Notes: generated from the letters alone by a model not told the origin. A DNA stretch of 64,000 nt from Phycisphaerales bacterium (GCA_007693785.1 RECY01000024.1:124001-188000), one strand, 5' to 3'; shown: positions 23,875 through 31,926, numbered from the stretch's first letter. Translations and numbers: made by a program.

Positions 23875-26358
23875 TCAGAGCAGGCTCAGCGGGTCGACGT
23901 CCACTGCCGTGCTCGCGTCGCTGAGGAGTTCCCCTCGCCCCCGCAGCGCGCCGAGGGCCGCCTGAAGGCGCACCGGGTCCGGCGCGTAAATCTGCACCTC
24001 GAAGCGGTAGTGATCATGCAAGCGCGCCAACGGGCAGGGCGAAGGCCCCAAGACGCGTAGCCCGGGCACCGTCCGCTCCCGGCGCAGGGCCTCCGCAAGC
24101 GATCTCGCTGAACGCTCGGCCTTGCCCTCGTCCACGTCCCGGCAGACCACCCGCGCCATCCGCGTCGCCGGCGGCAGGCTGTACCGCTGCCGATCGCTCA
24201 GTTCCGCCCGGGCAAAGCCGAGGTAGTCGTGCCGGGCCGCGAGCTGGATTGGCATGGCGTCGGGGTCGAGTGTTTGCACGATCACGAGCCCCCGCCGGGT
24301 CGCCTGCCCGGGCGTCGGGGCCGCCCGACCGGCCCGCCCGGCGACCTGACTGACCAGTTGAAACGCGCGTTCGTGCGCACGGAAATCGGGGATCGCCAGC
24401 GCCGTATCGGCGCTGACCACGCCCACGAGTTCCACCCCCGGCACGTCGAGGCCCTTCGCGATCATCTGCGTGCCCACGAGCAGGCGCAGCTCGCCCCGCG
24501 CGAAGCGCCCGAGCGTCTCGAAATAGTCCCGGGCCGACCGCATCGTGTCCGCGTCCACCCGCGCGAAGCTCTCCCCGGAGATCAGCTCGCCCGGGAACAG
24601 ACGCTCCAGTTCGTCCTCGGCCCGTTGCGTCCCGACGCCGATCCGCGCCAACGCGCCCCCGCACGTCGGGCACGCGACCGGCGTCAGACGCTCGGCCAGG
24701 CAGTGATGACAACGCAGCGGCGTGCGCGCGCCCGGGCGCACCGCCCGGTGCGCGATCATCGCCGCGTCGCACGAATCGCACCGAAGCGTCCAGTCGCATT
24801 TGCTGCAACGCACCGCCGACGCCAGACCCCGACGGTCCACCAGCAGGATCACCTGCGCCCCCCGGTCCAGCGTCTCCCGGATCGCCCCTTCCAGCGTCGG
24901 CCCGATCGAACGCTCCGGCGAGCGCCGCTCACGCGGCAGTCGCCGACGGTCCACGCTCAGGTCCACGACCCGCACCGTCGGCAGCTCCGCCCCGGTCGCT
25001 CGACGCGACAGCGTGTGCAGGCGGATCCGCCCCGAGCTCGCGAGCGACCACGTTTCCAGCGCCGGCGTCGCCGAGCCCAGCACCACGGGGCAGCTCTCGA
25101 GCTGCGCCCGCTTGATCGCGACCGCCCGCGCGTGATACCGCGGGAGCTGGTCCTGCTTGTACGACCCGTCGTGCTCCTCGTCGATGACGATGATCGCGGT
25201 CCGCGCCATCGGGGCGAAGACCGCGGATCTCGCACCCACGACCACACGCGCCTCGCCGCGGGCGACCCGGGCCCACTCGCTGTGCCGCCGCGACGCGGTC
25301 AGCCCCGAGTGCAGCACCGCGACGCCGAGATGATCGAAACGTGCGAGGAACCGCTCCGACGTCTGCGGCGTCAGCGCGATCTCCGGCACCATCACGATCG
25401 CACCGCCTGCCGGATCGACCGCGAGCGCGCGCTCGATCGTTCGCAAGTAGACCTCGGTCTTCCCGCTCCCGGTGATGCCGTGGACAAGGTGGACCGCGAA
25501 CCGCCCGGCGTCGCGCACGATCGCGTCGATCGACGCCGCCTGCTCCTCGTTTGGCTCGGGCGGCGCGTGCGCCCGCCCCGTGCGCACGGTCGCGGCCTTG
25601 AGCGACTCCCACGCCTGCTCGTCGCGAGCGACCACCACCGTCCGCTCGACTTTCCGCAACAGACCGAGTTCCAGCAGCGCGTTCAGCGGGCGTACCGAAG
25701 CCAGTTCGAGCGTGCGCCGGAGCGCCTTCGCCGGCGCGGGGAGCGCGTCCGCGTCGAGCGCGAGCAGGGAGGCCCACGCCGAGCGCACGCCGGGGGTCAT
25801 CTGGAGAGATCCCGCGTCCGGGCGCTCCTCGGTCGGCGTGAGGACGAGCTCTTCGCGGGTGCGTTTGCCGACGTCGCGCTTGACGGCCGCGGGGAGCATG
25901 GAAGCCGCCGTCATCCCGAGCGGGGCGAGGTAGTACCCGCTGATCCACTTCGCGAGTTCCAACAGCGTCGGGCTCAGGGCGGCCCCGGTCCGGGCGGCGA
26001 TCGGGCGGATGCGTGTCAGGTCGAGCCCGGCGGCGAAGGACGTGTCGCCACCCTCCGCGATCTCGATCACCAGCCCGAAGGCGTGCTTCCGCCCGATCGG
26101 GACCTCGACCCGCTCGCCGGGCACGGCTTCGGCGGGGACGCGGTAGGTCAGCGGCTCATCGAGCGAACGCTCGATCGCGATGCGAGCGAGGCGTTCGTTG
26201 TCGGCTAATGTCGCCGGCGCGGGGTCGCGCGGAGCGGCGGGCGCCGCGGGGTCCGGGCGGATGGTCTGCCCGAACAGGCCCTGGGCGGTTTTCGAGCGTT
26301 TGACGCGTTTTTGGTGCGCGCCGGGGTCGCTTGCGGGCTCTTCGGGTCGTTCGGGCAC
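23875..26358 (-). CDS. priA: Primosomal protein N' (replication restart helicase)
   Basis: 3'-5' DNA helicase that reloads the replisome at stalled forks. The 827-residue chain has an N-terminal 3'-DNA-binding domain, Walker A G-S-G-K-T with Lys300, the D-E-E-H box near 393-396, and G-S-A-T-P-A-L-E-T. A zinc-binding insert follows with paired cysteines (C-S-K-C, C-D-S-C, C-H-H-C, C-P-T-C), then the helicase C-terminal domain (G-T-Q-M-I-A-K-G-L-D). The first about 45 residues are a polar extension. The start is GTG at 26358; only 17 bp separate it from the carA ATG on the other strand. Confidence 0.95.
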   Translation of the reverse strand: MPERPEEPASDPGAHQKRVKRSKTAQGLFGQTIRPDPAAPAAPRDPAPATLADNERLARIAIERSLDEPLTYRVPAEAVPGERVEVPIGRKHAFGLVIEIAEGGDTSFAAGLDLTRIRPIAARTGAALSPTLLELAKWISGYYLAPLGMTAASMLPAAVKRDVGKRTREELVLTPTEERPDAGSLQMTPGVRSAWASLLALDADALPAPAKALRRTLELASVRPLNALLELGLLRKVERTVVVARDEQAWESLKAATVRTGRAHAPPEPNEEQAASIDAIVRDAGRFAVHLVHGITGSGKTEVYLRTIERALAVDPAGGAIVMVPEIALTPQTSERFLARFDHLGVAVLHSGLTASRRHSEWARVARGEARVVVGARSAVFAPMARTAIIVIDEEHDGSYKQDQLPRYHARAVAIKRAQLESCPVVLGSATPALETWSLASSGRIRLHTLSRRATGAELPTVRVVDLSVDRRRLPRERRSPERSIGPTLEGAIRETLDRGAQVILLVDRRGLASAVRCSKCDWTLRCDSCDAAMIAHRAVRPGARTPLRCHHCLAERLTPVACPTCGGALARIGVGTQRAEDELERLFPGELISGESFARVDADTMRSARDYFETLGRFARGELRLLVGTQMIAKGLDVPGVELVGVVSADTALAIPDFRAHERAFQLVSQVAGRAGRAAPTPGQATRRGLVIVQTLDPDAMPIQLAARHDYLGFARAELSDRQRYSLPPATRMARVVCRDVDEGKAERSARSLAEALRRERTVPGLRVLGPSPCPLARLHDHYRFEVQIYAPDPVRLQAALGALRGRGELLSDASTAVDVDPLSLL

Positions 26359-26375
26359 GTCTAGACTTTATCTTG
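26359..26375. promoter_or_regulatory. 17-bp divergent promoter region priA/carA
   Basis: The whole gap between the two start codons is 17 bp. On the plus strand TAGACT (26362-26367) lies 8 nt before the carA ATG. On the minus strand TAAAGT (26370-26365) lies 6 nt before the priA GTG. The two hexamers overlap around a TCTAGA palindrome. There is no room for a 5' leader or Shine-Dalgarno; any -35 element must lie inside the opposite gene. Confidence 0.5.
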
Positions 26376-27599
26376 ATGACCGACCACACCCCGACGGACA
26401 CGGACAAGACGCCCAACCCCGCCGCCCTCCCGTCCGCCCGCCTCGCGCTGGCCGACGGCTCGATCTTCCGAGGCACGCCCTTCGGCGCGACCGGTCGCGG
26501 GATCGTGAGCGTCGCCGAGGTTGTCTTCAACACCGCGATGGGCGGGTATCAGGAATCCCTGACCGACCCGAGCTACAGCGGGCAGATCCTCGTCCAGACC
26601 GCGCCGATGATGGGCAACACCGGCGTGAACGCTGACGACGTGGAGTCCGCGAAGGTGCAGGTCGCGGGCATGGTCGTCCGCGAGCTCGCCCGCCTGCACA
26701 GCAACTACCGCGCGAACCAGTCCCTAAGTGATTACCTCGCCGACCATGGCGTGCTCGGGCTCACGGGCGTCGACACCCGCGCGATCACCCGCCGCCTACG
26801 CACAACCGGTGCGATGGCGGGGGCGCTGACCGACGACGCGACCATCACCGACGCCGAGCTGGTCCAACGCGCACAAGCGGCCCCGAGTATGGCCGGGGCG
26901 AATCTGGTGCCCGGCGTCGGGTGCACCAGCGGGCAGACGTGGTCCGAAACGCTCGGCGACTGGTCGCCGGCGCACGAGCGGGGCGATCGCGCGTTCCGCG
27001 TCCTCGCGATCGACTGCGGGGCGAAGCGGAACATCCTGCGGCACCTGGCCGATCGCGGGTGCGCGGTCGAGGTGATCCCGCACGACACACCGGCCTCCGA
27101 GATCCTCCGCCGGTTCGAGACGGGCGAGGCCGATGGGCTGTTCGTGAGCAACGGGCCCGGCGACCCCGCGGCCGTCGAGGCGACGATCGTCACGCTCCGC
27201 GAGCTGCTGACCACGAACGAGCGCACGATCCCGACCTTCGGGATCTGCCTCGGACATCAGTTGCTTTCGCTGGCGGCAGGGGCCGAGACGTTCAAGCTCA
27301 AGTTCGGGCACCGCGGGGCGAACCAGCCGGTGAAGAACACGCTGACGGGCGCGGTCGAGATCACGAGTCAGAACCACGGCTTCGCCGTCACGCCCGAGAG
27401 CGTCGAGCGGGCCGGGGGCGAGGTGACGCACATCAACCTGAACGACGGCACCGTCGCCGGCTTCCGCCTGAAGGACAAGCCCGTCTTCGCGGTGCAGCAC
27501 CACCCCGAGGCGAGCCCGGGCCCGCACGACGCGGGATACCTGTTCGACGCGTTTGTGCGCATGATGGCGGACGGGCGTGCCGAGCCTGTGAAGGCGTAA
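26376..27599 (+). CDS. carA: Carbamoyl-phosphate synthase small (glutaminase) subunit
   Basis: Hydrolyses glutamine and passes ammonia to CarB for carbamoyl phosphate, feeding pyrimidine and arginine synthesis. The 407 residues contain the N-terminal CPSase domain (F-N-T-A-M-G-G-Y-Q-E, S-Y-S-G-Q-I) and a class I amidotransferase domain with the catalytic Cys291 in G-I-C-L-G-H-Q and the His/Glu pair in Q-H-H-P-E-A. carB is not adjacent. The last codons (D-G-R-A-E-P-V-K-A-stop) belong to a 33-bp direct repeat whose second copy lies about 1 kb downstream. Confidence 0.96.
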   Translation: MTDHTPTDTDKTPNPAALPSARLALADGSIFRGTPFGATGRGIVSVAEVVFNTAMGGYQESLTDPSYSGQILVQTAPMMGNTGVNADDVESAKVQVAGMVVRELARLHSNYRANQSLSDYLADHGVLGLTGVDTRAITRRLRTTGAMAGALTDDATITDAELVQRAQAAPSMAGANLVPGVGCTSGQTWSETLGDWSPAHERGDRAFRVLAIDCGAKRNILRHLADRGCAVEVIPHDTPASEILRRFETGEADGLFVSNGPGDPAAVEATIVTLRELLTTNERTIPTFGICLGHQLLSLAAGAETFKLKFGHRGANQPVKNTLTGAVEITSQNHGFAVTPESVERAGGEVTHINLNDGTVAGFRLKDKPVFAVQHHPEASPGPHDAGYLFDAFVRMMADGRAEPVKA

Positions 27600-27602
27600 G
27601 GC
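27570..27602 (+). repeat. 33-bp direct repeat, copy 1 (end of carA)
   Basis: It covers the last ten carA codons including TAA plus three bases. It is identical to 28572-28604 except T at 27587 versus C at 28589, a synonymous change. Confidence 0.95.
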
Positions 27603-27672
27603 CGCTGTCACGGGAATCTCGCTGTATCCTATACGCTTGATACCATAACCACCTTGGCCAATATCTAAGGCA

Positions 27673-27703
27673 AGCGGTGGGCCACCTATGGGGCCCAACC
27701 GCT
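27673..27703. repeat. Hairpin with one bulged base inside the inserted segment
   Basis: AGCGGT+GGGCC (27673-27683) pairs with GGCCC+ACCGCT (27692-27703), leaving a single unpaired A at 27697 and an 8-nt loop. It lies between carA and the end of the lipoprotein gene. It may be a terminator or a recombination-site-like structure. Confidence 0.5.
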
Positions 27704-27737
27704 GCTGAATCCCGTTAAAATACGTGATTACTACATT

Positions 27738-28232
27738 CTATCTAGCGGGGGCAGCATTGAGTGTCCCGATCTTTTGCCACGACGTATCGGGTTGAAGTGT
27801 GATAGCGACATATATAGCATCTTTTTCGTACAACAGGCTGGCCCCATCCCTCGACATTTCAGCGTGAAGTTGCTCAGGACTTAATTTGTAAAGTCCTCCA
27901 GAAACTGCATCAACGGCAAGTCCGATTAGCCCCCCGAACAAGATGTTGCCCCACACCCATCCGCTTACGCTGCGAGTGAGTGTGGCTTCAAACGGCTGAT
28001 ATCCTGGAAGCTCAATCTTTATGATGTGAGTATCCTTGCGGTTAAGATTCACAATTGAGGGGGTTACTCCGATCTTCTCGCTATTAACAATGATTGATGC
28101 GCCTGAAGGCGTACTAGAAAATCCGATTCCTTGGGTCGTTCCGTTAACGATGGTCCCACAACCAAATAGGCTAAATGGTATCCAGACCCCGATTCCAGAT
28201 TTCAGATATTTTGTATAGTGATTTTTTTTCAT
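27738..28232 (-). CDS. PEGA-domain lipoprotein (foreign base composition)
   Basis: A 164-residue predicted lipoprotein. The lipobox L-F-G-C gives Cys25. The next residues (G-T-I-V-N-G-T-T-Q) begin a PEGA-type beta domain (S-S-T-P-S-G-A, then I-G-V-T-P-S, L-P-G-Y-Q-P-F). A hydrophobic glycine-rich stretch follows (I-L-F-G-G-L-I-G-L-A-V-D) and a Y-K-L-S-P-E-Q block. Similar lipoproteins are scattered across Gram-negative bacteria; their function is unknown. The ATG at 28232 has a strong AAGGAAGG Shine-Dalgarno. Codons end in A/T far more often than in neighbouring genes and the stop is TAG, which argues for recent transfer. Confidence 0.85.
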   Translation of the reverse strand: MKKNHYTKYLKSGIGVWIPFSLFGCGTIVNGTTQGIGFSSTPSGASIIVNSEKIGVTPSIVNLNRKDTHIIKIELPGYQPFEATLTRSVSGWVWGNILFGGLIGLAVDAVSGGLYKLSPEQLHAEMSRDGASLLYEKDAIYVAITLQPDTSWQKIGTLNAAPAR

Positions 28233-28571
28233 GCACCTTCCTTTCGTATTTGCTTTACACTCTGACAGCATCTCAACAATCTGGTCAGAAGCCTCCGGGT
28301 ATCCGTATTGATGCGCCGTCTCTGAATTTGGGTATTATCGGCAGCTATTTGTTCGACTTGCGGATTGCTGGATATCGAATAGAGGATGGGTCGTTTGACT
28401 ATACCACAAGCATCCGGTGAGCGAGGAGGCGGTCCAGGAACTATACAGCACATTCGCAATTGCCGCAAGAGGGCGATTGGCATGGACGGCGTGCAGCCTT
28501 GGCTCAACGGTAGTGCCCCACATGCCCGAGCTCATAAATGGCTTCGGCTCATTGACGTCCGGGGCTATCTC
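28233..28571. other. Non-coding remainder of the inserted segment
   Basis: This 339-bp stretch of intermediate base composition lies upstream of the lipoprotein gene. A plus-strand frame, 28386-28601, runs into the second carA-tail repeat but has no Shine-Dalgarno or known motif. The lipoprotein promoter should lie here; none is convincing. Confidence 0.5.
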
Positions 28572-28604
28572 GACGGGCGTGCCGAGCCCGTGAAGGCGTA
28601 AGGC
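28572..28604 (+). repeat. 33-bp direct repeat, copy 2
   Basis: Second copy of the carA tail, 32 of 33 bases identical to 27570-27602. It still encodes D-G-R-A-E-P-V-K-A-stop in an unrelated frame and abuts the SDR gene's stop codon at 28606. Confidence 0.95.
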
Positions 28605-28605
28605 T

Positions 28606-30087
28606 TCAGGCCGACCGGGGTTTCGCGTCCCGCGTCGCCGCGTTCTCGGCCGTGCGCTGGATGCCGCGGAGCATCCCGCTGAAGACGATGTGGTGCAGCG
28701 GGAGCACGCTGTACCAGTATGCGAGCCCGAGCAGCCCTTTGGGTCGGAAGCGTGCGGTCATGGTGAGGGTTGTGCGCTCGGGATCGGGCTGAGGCGTCAG
28801 GTCGAAGTGCAGCATCGCGACGCCCGGAAGCCGCATCTCGGCGCGGAGCTTGAGGCTGCGGTCGCGTTCGATCCCGACGACGCGCCAGAAGTCGAGGGCT
28901 TCGCCGAACTCGACGAGTTCCGGGTGACGCCTCCCGCGCCGGAGCCCGGGGCCGCCGACGAGCGTGTCCATCCAGCCGCGGATGCGCCAGAGAAAATCGG
29001 CGGCGTACCACCCGTTCCCGCCGCCGATGCGGCAGACGGCCGCGAAGACCGCCGGCGCGGGCGCGTCGATCTCGACCGTGCGTTCGTCCTTGAACACGGT
29101 CCCGCCGGCCCACTCCGGGTCGCCGGGGATCGTGCCCGCGGCGGACCAACGCGTCTCGACGTCGCTCCGTCCGATGCGCTCTAGCGCTCTGCGGATCGAG
29201 TCGCGGACGCCGAACGCGTTGTGCGGCATCAGATCCTGGGCGAGGCTGTTCGTCACGACGACGCGGTTGCGGAGGCCCTCGGTCAGCGGGCGGGCGATGC
29301 GGTAGGAGACGGGCGTGACGAGGCTGATCCAGCCGGAGCTGAGCCGCGGCGTCATGACCGGGACCGGCACGATGATGCGCCTGGGGAGCTTGAGCTCCTC
29401 GGCCATGATGCGCATGAGTTCGAGGTACGGCACGGCGTCGGGGCCGCCGATCTCGAGGGTCTGCCCCGTCGTCTCGGGCACATCGAGGCACCGCACGAGC
29501 CAGTGCAGGACGTCGGCGATCGCGACCGGCTGGGATTCGGTCTTGACCCACGCCGGGGTGATCATGACGGGCAGGCGCTCGACGAGGTAGCGGAGGATCT
29601 CGAAGGAGGCGGAGCCGGAGCCGATGATCATCGCGGCTCGGAACGCCGTGACGGGCACGCCGGTGGAGGCGAGGCACGTCTCCACGTCGCGCCGGGATTG
29701 CAGGTGTTCGCTGAGCCCTTCGCGCGTCTCGCCGAGCCCGCCGAGATAGATGATGCGCCCGAGTTCCGCTTCCGCGGCGGCCTTGGCAAAGCTCTCCGAA
29801 AGCGCCCGGTCCCGCTCGGCGTACGCCTTGCCCGTGGCGTCCATCGAGTGGACGAGGTAGTACGCGGCCGAGCACCCGCGGAGGTGCTCGGCGAGCCCGT
29901 CCGGCTCGGCGAGGTCGGCCTGGACAACATCCACGCGGCTATCGCGACGCCACGTGCGGGCGTCGAGCTTACGCACGTCCCGCGCGAGACATCGAACGTG
30001 CCGCCCCGCGTTCAGCAGGGCGGGCACGAGGCGACCGCCCACATACCCCGTCACGCCGGTGACTAGAACCCGGTCAGGAGCGGGCAT
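28606..30087 (-). CDS. SDR-type NAD(P)-binding protein with C-terminal DUF2867 domain
   Basis: A 493-residue two-domain protein. Residues 1-290 are an atypical short-chain dehydrogenase with the nucleotide loop T-G-V-T-G-Y-V-G-G and Y-Y-L-V-H-S-M near residue 80. Residues 310-480 match DUF2867, an SRPBCC-like domain (G-N-G-W-Y-A-A-D-F-L-W-R-I-R-G-W-M-D). The catalytic Tyr-x3-Lys is not obvious, as in other members of this fused family. Start and preceding stop overlap as TGATG, so translation is coupled to the small upstream gene. The gene ends two bases from the inserted element's repeat. Confidence 0.88.
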   Translation of the reverse strand: MPAPDRVLVTGVTGYVGGRLVPALLNAGRHVRCLARDVRKLDARTWRRDSRVDVVQADLAEPDGLAEHLRGCSAAYYLVHSMDATGKAYAERDRALSESFAKAAAEAELGRIIYLGGLGETREGLSEHLQSRRDVETCLASTGVPVTAFRAAMIIGSGSASFEILRYLVERLPVMITPAWVKTESQPVAIADVLHWLVRCLDVPETTGQTLEIGGPDAVPYLELMRIMAEELKLPRRIIVPVPVMTPRLSSGWISLVTPVSYRIARPLTEGLRNRVVVTNSLAQDLMPHNAFGVRDSIRRALERIGRSDVETRWSAAGTIPGDPEWAGGTVFKDERTVEIDAPAPAVFAAVCRIGGGNGWYAADFLWRIRGWMDTLVGGPGLRRGRRHPELVEFGEALDFWRVVGIERDRSLKLRAEMRLPGVAMLHFDLTPQPDPERTTLTMTARFRPKGLLGLAYWYSVLPLHHIVFSGMLRGIQRTAENAATRDAKPRSA

Positions 30088-30407
30088 CAGAGATTCCCGC
30101 CCATCGCGAGCCGGGCCCACCAGGGCGCGTTCGGGAAGAGCTCAAACGGGCGTCGCCCGCCGATCTGGCAGAAGACGGGCGGACCGAACATTGAAGCTCG
30201 GCGGAGCAGCTTCGGCGCGAGCCCTGCGGCTCGCCCACCCCGCCACGCGGCTTTGAGGCTCTCGGCGTGGATGACCATGCGGTGATCGTCCGCTTCAATT
30301 CGGAAGGTGTCGCGGCCGGTGGCGGCGGTGAGGCTGCCGGCCGCGATTATTTTGGGGCGTTGGCGTTGTCCTGTGTGCGGATCTTCATGGAACCGTTGAG
30401 CACCCAC
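30087..30407 (-). CDS. Small unknown protein coupled to the SDR gene
   Basis: No family recognised. The frame ends in TGA overlapping the ATG of the SDR gene, which supports it being real. The C-terminal part is rich in aromatic and glycine residues (G-P-P-V-F-C-Q-I-G-G-R-R-P-F-E-L-F-P-N-A-P-W-W-A-R-L-A-M-G-G). The start is unclear: the longest frame begins at 30407 and overlaps the next gene by 61 nt, and an internal ATG lies at 30278. It could be a degenerated remnant of a longer gene. Confidence 0.5.
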   Translation of the reverse strand: MGAQRFHEDPHTGQRQRPKIIAAGSLTAATGRDTFRIEADDHRMVIHAESLKAAWRGGRAAGLAPKLLRRASMFGPPVFCQIGGRRPFELFPNAPWWARLAMGGNL

Positions 30408-30559
30408 TCGGCGTGCTCGGCGTTCGGGCCGGTGCCGCTGGGGATCTTGATGTGCAGGTTATCGAAATCGTAGATGATCTCGGCGTTCCGCCCGGTCAGG
30501 CGGTCGTAGAGCCCGATTGCCAGATCGGGCCATGTCTTGGTGTGCGTATCGGTGGTCAT
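30347..30559 (-). CDS. Conserved-looking small protein, 70 residues
   Basis: The ATG at 30559 has a strong AGGAGGG Shine-Dalgarno seven bases upstream. The sequence is compact: W-P-D-L-A-I-G-L-Y-D-R-L-T-G-R near residue 10, then I-Y-D-F-D-N-L-H-I-K-I-P-S-G-T-G and W-V-L-N-G-S-M-K-I-R-T. It has no signal peptide or membrane segment. I recall similar short proteins in other bacteria but know no function. It is followed on the same strand by the small coupled gene and the SDR gene. Confidence 0.75.
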   Translation of the reverse strand: MTTDTHTKTWPDLAIGLYDRLTGRNAEIIYDFDNLHIKIPSGTGPNAEHAEWVLNGSMKIRTQDNANAPK

Positions 30560-30703
30560 GGGTCGTCCCTCCTGAGAAAGCCAGATGTTTGAACCAGAGC
30601 GATGTGTTCCTGGACGACATGTATTCGCGCCGAGCGCGCGCGCGGATTCGATCACTCGCCCGGTTGTTCCGAGCGACACACTTGATATGGGTGGTTAAAT
30701 GGG

Positions 30704-31129
30704 TCAGTACCGCGGGACGGCCGCATCGACGCTGAGCGACCACGCCTCGATGCCGCCGGCGACGCTCATCGCGTTCTCGAAGCCCATCTGGCGGAGCATC
30801 AGGCTCGCGCGGAGCGAGCGGTTGCCGTGGTGACAGATGACGGCGAGGTCGATCTCGCTCGCGTCGTCCGCGTCGGCTTCGTCGACGATCTCTTCCCACC
30901 GTTGCTGGAGTTCCTGCAGCGGGATGAGCGTGACGCCCTCGATGCGGGCGGTCTGCAGCTCTTCGGGCGTGCGACAGTCGAGCAGGAAGAAGGTGCGACC
31001 GCCCTCGCCGCCCTCGCGCAGGCGGCGTGCGGTTTCGCGCGGCGTGATCTCGTACTCGGGCTTGAAGAGGTATCCCTCGGGCAGGCCGAGGTCGTCGATC
31101 GGGGGCGTGGGGGGGGCGCTGTCGCTCAC
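30704..31129 (-). CDS. Rhodanese-like domain protein
   Basis: A 141-residue single-domain rhodanese. The active-site loop is C-H-H-G-N-R-S with Cys99, preceded by F-F-L-L-D-C-R-T-P-E-E. Rhodaneses of this class move sulfane sulfur or act in sulfur relay. GTG at 31129 overlaps the stop of the upstream lipoprotein gene (GTGA), so the two are coupled. The first about 20 residues are a proline-rich extension. Confidence 0.9.
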   Translation of the reverse strand: MSDSAPPTPPIDDLGLPEGYLFKPEYEITPRETARRLREGGEGGRTFFLLDCRTPEELQTARIEGVTLIPLQELQQRWEEIVDEADADDASEIDLAVICHHGNRSLRASLMLRQMGFENAMSVAGGIEAWSLSVDAAVPRY

Positions 31130-31926
31130 GACGCACCCCCGGCGTCCGGCGTCGCGGGCTCGGGCTCGATCTCCGGCACCGGGGGCGTCGCGGGCTCGGT
31201 CGGCACGGGCTCGACGCGGTCGATCGCACGCGGCTGCACGCGACCGGCGGGCCGCGGCTCGATCGGCACGAACCGGTCCGTGTCGGGGACGTCGCGTGCC
31301 GAGCCCGCCTGGCCGGCGGGTTCCGGTGGCGTCGTGAGCTCCTGCTCGGGGATCGGCGAATAGACCGCGGTGTGCAGGCGATCGGGCGTGCGGGCGTAAC
31401 TGGTCGGGCTGTGACGCGTGACGCACGGGGGCGAGAGGAAGACGCGGACGGGCATCGCGACCGCCTCGATGAGACCCCAGCCCGGGCCTTCGGGGGCTTC
31501 GCGCCACTCGCGGTCCGGGTGGAGCGCATAGGGCAGGAGCGCGTCGGCGGTGGTGGGATACTCGCCGCGCTCACGCGCCGTGAAGGACGGCGTGCCGAAC
31601 GGCCAGCGGTAGTGCGGCGCGTGGAGCACGGTATCGACCGGGACCAGAAAGGCCTGCGGGGCCCAGTTGTCCCGGTTGAGGCCGACCACGGTCGGGGGCT
31701 CGGCGTGGTGCGTCGCGATCGCCGGCTCGGCGTAGGCGAGGGCGGCGAGTTCTGGCGGGGTGACATAGGGGTCGAACACGGTCAACGCGACGCTCGGGGC
31801 GTCTTCGGGCCCGATCGTCAGGCGGCTGTTCCCATCGTTGATGCACCCGGCGAGCGGGGCGATCGCGACGGCGAGCGTAAGCGCGGGCAGGCCGCGGCGA
31901 GTGAACGGGGTCGCGTGCGTGGTCAT
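31126..31926 (-). CDS. Hypothetical lipoprotein, Pro-rich C-terminus
   Basis: A 266-residue predicted lipoprotein: the signal peptide ends in L-A-G-C with Cys28. The middle part (about 45-190) is a soluble domain with several aromatic and histidine residues and no family I know. From about residue 200 the chain is rich in P, E and T and probably disordered. The ATG at 31926 has no Shine-Dalgarno; TACCCT lies 7 nt upstream. The longer frame starting at 32052 would begin inside a palindromic repeat and is rejected. Coupled to the rhodanese gene. Confidence 0.7.
   Translation of the reverse strand: MTTHATPFTRRGLPALTLAVAIAPLAGCINDGNSRLTIGPEDAPSVALTVFDPYVTPPELAALAYAEPAIATHHAEPPTVVGLNRDNWAPQAFLVPVDTVLHAPHYRWPFGTPSFTARERGEYPTTADALLPYALHPDREWREAPEGPGWGLIEAVAMPVRVFLSPPCVTRHSPTSYARTPDRLHTAVYSPIPEQELTTPPEPAGQAGSARDVPDTDRFVPIEPRPAGRVQPRAIDRVEPVPTEPATPPVPEIEPEPATPDAGGAS

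Larger units (their letters stand above)
27603..28604. mobile_element. AT-rich 1-kb inserted segment flanked by direct repeats of the carA tail
   Basis: The segment between the two 33-bp repeats, plus the second repeat, is 1,002 bp. It is visibly richer in A and T than everything around it and carries one lipoprotein gene. The downstream SDR gene ends two bases after the second repeat. Without the segment, carA and that gene would be convergent neighbours about 4 bp apart. No integrase or transposase is inside. This looks like site-specific integration at a gene 3' end that regenerates the end, or an excision-prone cassette; the mechanism is inferred. Confidence 0.7.

Noticed and set aside
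27661-27720. Integron attC site
   Set aside because: One RYYYAAC-like box (GCCCAAC) and a bulged stem are present, but no matching GTTRRRY at proper distance could be found, and the flanks are 33-bp carA repeats instead.
28386-28601. 71-residue plus-strand frame ending in D-G-R-A-E-P-V-K-A
   Set aside because: No Shine-Dalgarno or known domain. Its ending matches carA only because it reads into the second direct repeat.
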